64,000 nucleotides of DNA from Struthidea cinerea (taxonomy: Eukaryota; Chordata; Aves; Passeriformes; Corcoracidae). Below, piece after piece: positions 63,000 through 64,000 of the stretch. The translations under genes and the position numbers were made by a program. Under the pieces are notes generated by a model. The model ran no database searches. It was not told the DNA's origin and saw nothing but the letters and a program-made list of their open reading frames with translations. Numbering within the stretch: position 1 is the stretch's first letter; each line of letters opens with the position of its first letter. The DNA is taken from contig VZTI01003255.1 in the NCBI GenBank assembly GCA_013397865.1, positions 62,001 through 126,000 of the forward strand. Direction: 5' to 3'.

Positions 63000-63470
63000 T
63001 TTATCTTTCTCTGATCTACTGCCAGCTATACGTCTCACCTGTGTCGGTCCAATCTCTCTTTACACACCTCTTCAGCTTTTGGCACAGCTCTCTTGTCCAA
63101 ATCCTGGCCTCTGACAAAGACCTGTTATCCATCTTCTCTCTTCCCACGCTTATCTAATTTACATGTCTCACCCACCATGACTCTTGTCAAAGTCTCCTCC
63201 TTGGCTTCTCACTGCAGCTCCTGGACAACCTCCTTCCCACACCTCTCGTCCTCTGCTACTCACCTAACTCTTCAGACACTTCAAGCCTCACTTCTCATCT
63301 TTCACCCTCCCCTTCCTCAAATGGCCAGCAGTACCCCTACTCCTTTGCCTTCCTTCCCTCCCTGGAGAACAGTCCCTGTCAACCCTGGCGCAGCTTATTT
63401 CTCAATCCCACTTTCCCCACATAGGTTTTTACAGATGCTTTGCATGCTTTGGGTTAGGCAGGAAGGGCAC
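63000..63470. other. Pyrimidine-rich, strand-asymmetric segment
   Basis: The plus strand is unusually rich in C and T and poor in G for over 400 bases, without being a simple repeat. A 127-codon frame at 63093-63476 is Ser/Pro/Leu-rich, which follows from the CT bias, and has no recognisable domain. It could be an unrecognised transposon fragment or transcribed sequence, or simply a compositional patch. Confidence 0.35.
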
Positions 63471-64000
63471 CAATAGTGTTTAAGGCACAATCTTGCAGTG
63501 CTTTTTAGATCAAGCACCAAGATCTGACATCAGCTGCAGGAGTTCAGAGCGGAGAGGAAGGGGAAGTCCCATGCAGCATTAGGGTGGGACATGCTCAATA
63601 CATAGAAAAATCAAGAATTCCAGCTAAAAAAAAAGTTTTCACTGAGCATTTACAAACAATATTGTTTTGAAAGTTTGCTATTTTACCCAAATACGGGCAG
63701 ATATTCAGAAGGTGGTAAAAGACACGTCTTCAGTGAATTCAAAATTCTTCTTCAGGAATTTGCAGTATTGAGCCCATCAAAGATGGACTGTCAGAATTTT
63801 GCAATATAAGGAAAACTGTCTTTTTACTTAGTTTTCAGACAGGCTTTAACTATTTTTTACTAAAATTAAATGTATGAGCCTAAGGCATGACACCTTTCAG
63901 CTTGGTTGGTTGCATTTTGACCGAAATGTAAACAGCCAAAACACAACTCTTCAGAGTGTCTACTTCTACCATCCTGAAAGATGCATGTGCGTGTATGAAA
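63471..64000. other. No gene recognised
   Basis: Composition returns to AT-rich after about 63600. I see no repeat or exon up to the end of the window. Confidence 0.5.

Noticed and set aside
63093..63476. 127-codon Ser/Pro-rich frame
   Set aside because: Explained by the CT-rich strand bias. No domain or start context supports coding.
1..64000. tRNA, rRNA, snRNA or mitochondrial insertions
   Set aside because: I looked for the characteristic conserved boxes and mitochondrial gene words and saw none. A covariance-model search would be needed to exclude diverged copies.

Overview
The window reads as nuclear DNA from a bird, probably a neoavian species. The basis is the repeat content: CR1 LINE fragments with the usual CR1 tail and reverse-transcriptase remnants, four recognisable endogenous-retrovirus LTRs of avian type, one MIR/CORE-SINE-like relic, and an AT-rich background with many short microsatellites. 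No Alu, L1 or B1-type mammalian repeats were seen. The species call is inference; no database could be searched.

No protein-coding exon could be supported anywhere in the 64 kb. The open frames are short, are fragments of CR1 pol, or fall in GC-rich sequence where stop codons are rare. The window is therefore best described as a gene desert or a very long intron.

Layout: 1-4169 is AT-rich single-copy DNA with a compound TTTA/CTTA microsatellite. 4170-5090 is an isolated CpG island, the only promoter-like segment. A 45-base assembly gap (5655-5699) abuts a 230-bp LTR (5701-5930). 5931-14413 is featureless. A minus-strand CR1 lies at 14414-15465. A segment duplicated on both sides of a single N (16657-16870) looks like an assembly artefact. 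A MIR-like relic is at 17857-17950, and a cluster of CR1 remnants at 19766-21469 ends in a TATC microsatellite. Two minus-strand solo LTRs with exact 6-bp target duplications are at 22953-23328 and 34989-35737. A CCTTC repeat with a 61-base gap is at 40785-40962. A plus-strand LTR of about 590 bp is at 46606-47197, a possible LTR fragment at 48722-49080, and a short CR1 3' end at 50116-50295. The last 14 kb is AT-rich with several simple repeats, including a perfect 42-bp ACT/AGT palindrome at 60191-60232, and a pyrimidine-rich segment near 63.0-63.5 kb.

There are no genes to connect into a pathway. The most interesting items are the orphan CpG island, the two solo LTRs with intact target duplications, the triplet palindrome, two probable assembly artefacts, and several blocks of complex AT-rich sequence that could be conserved regulatory DNA. 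I did not find a convincing undescribed biological system.
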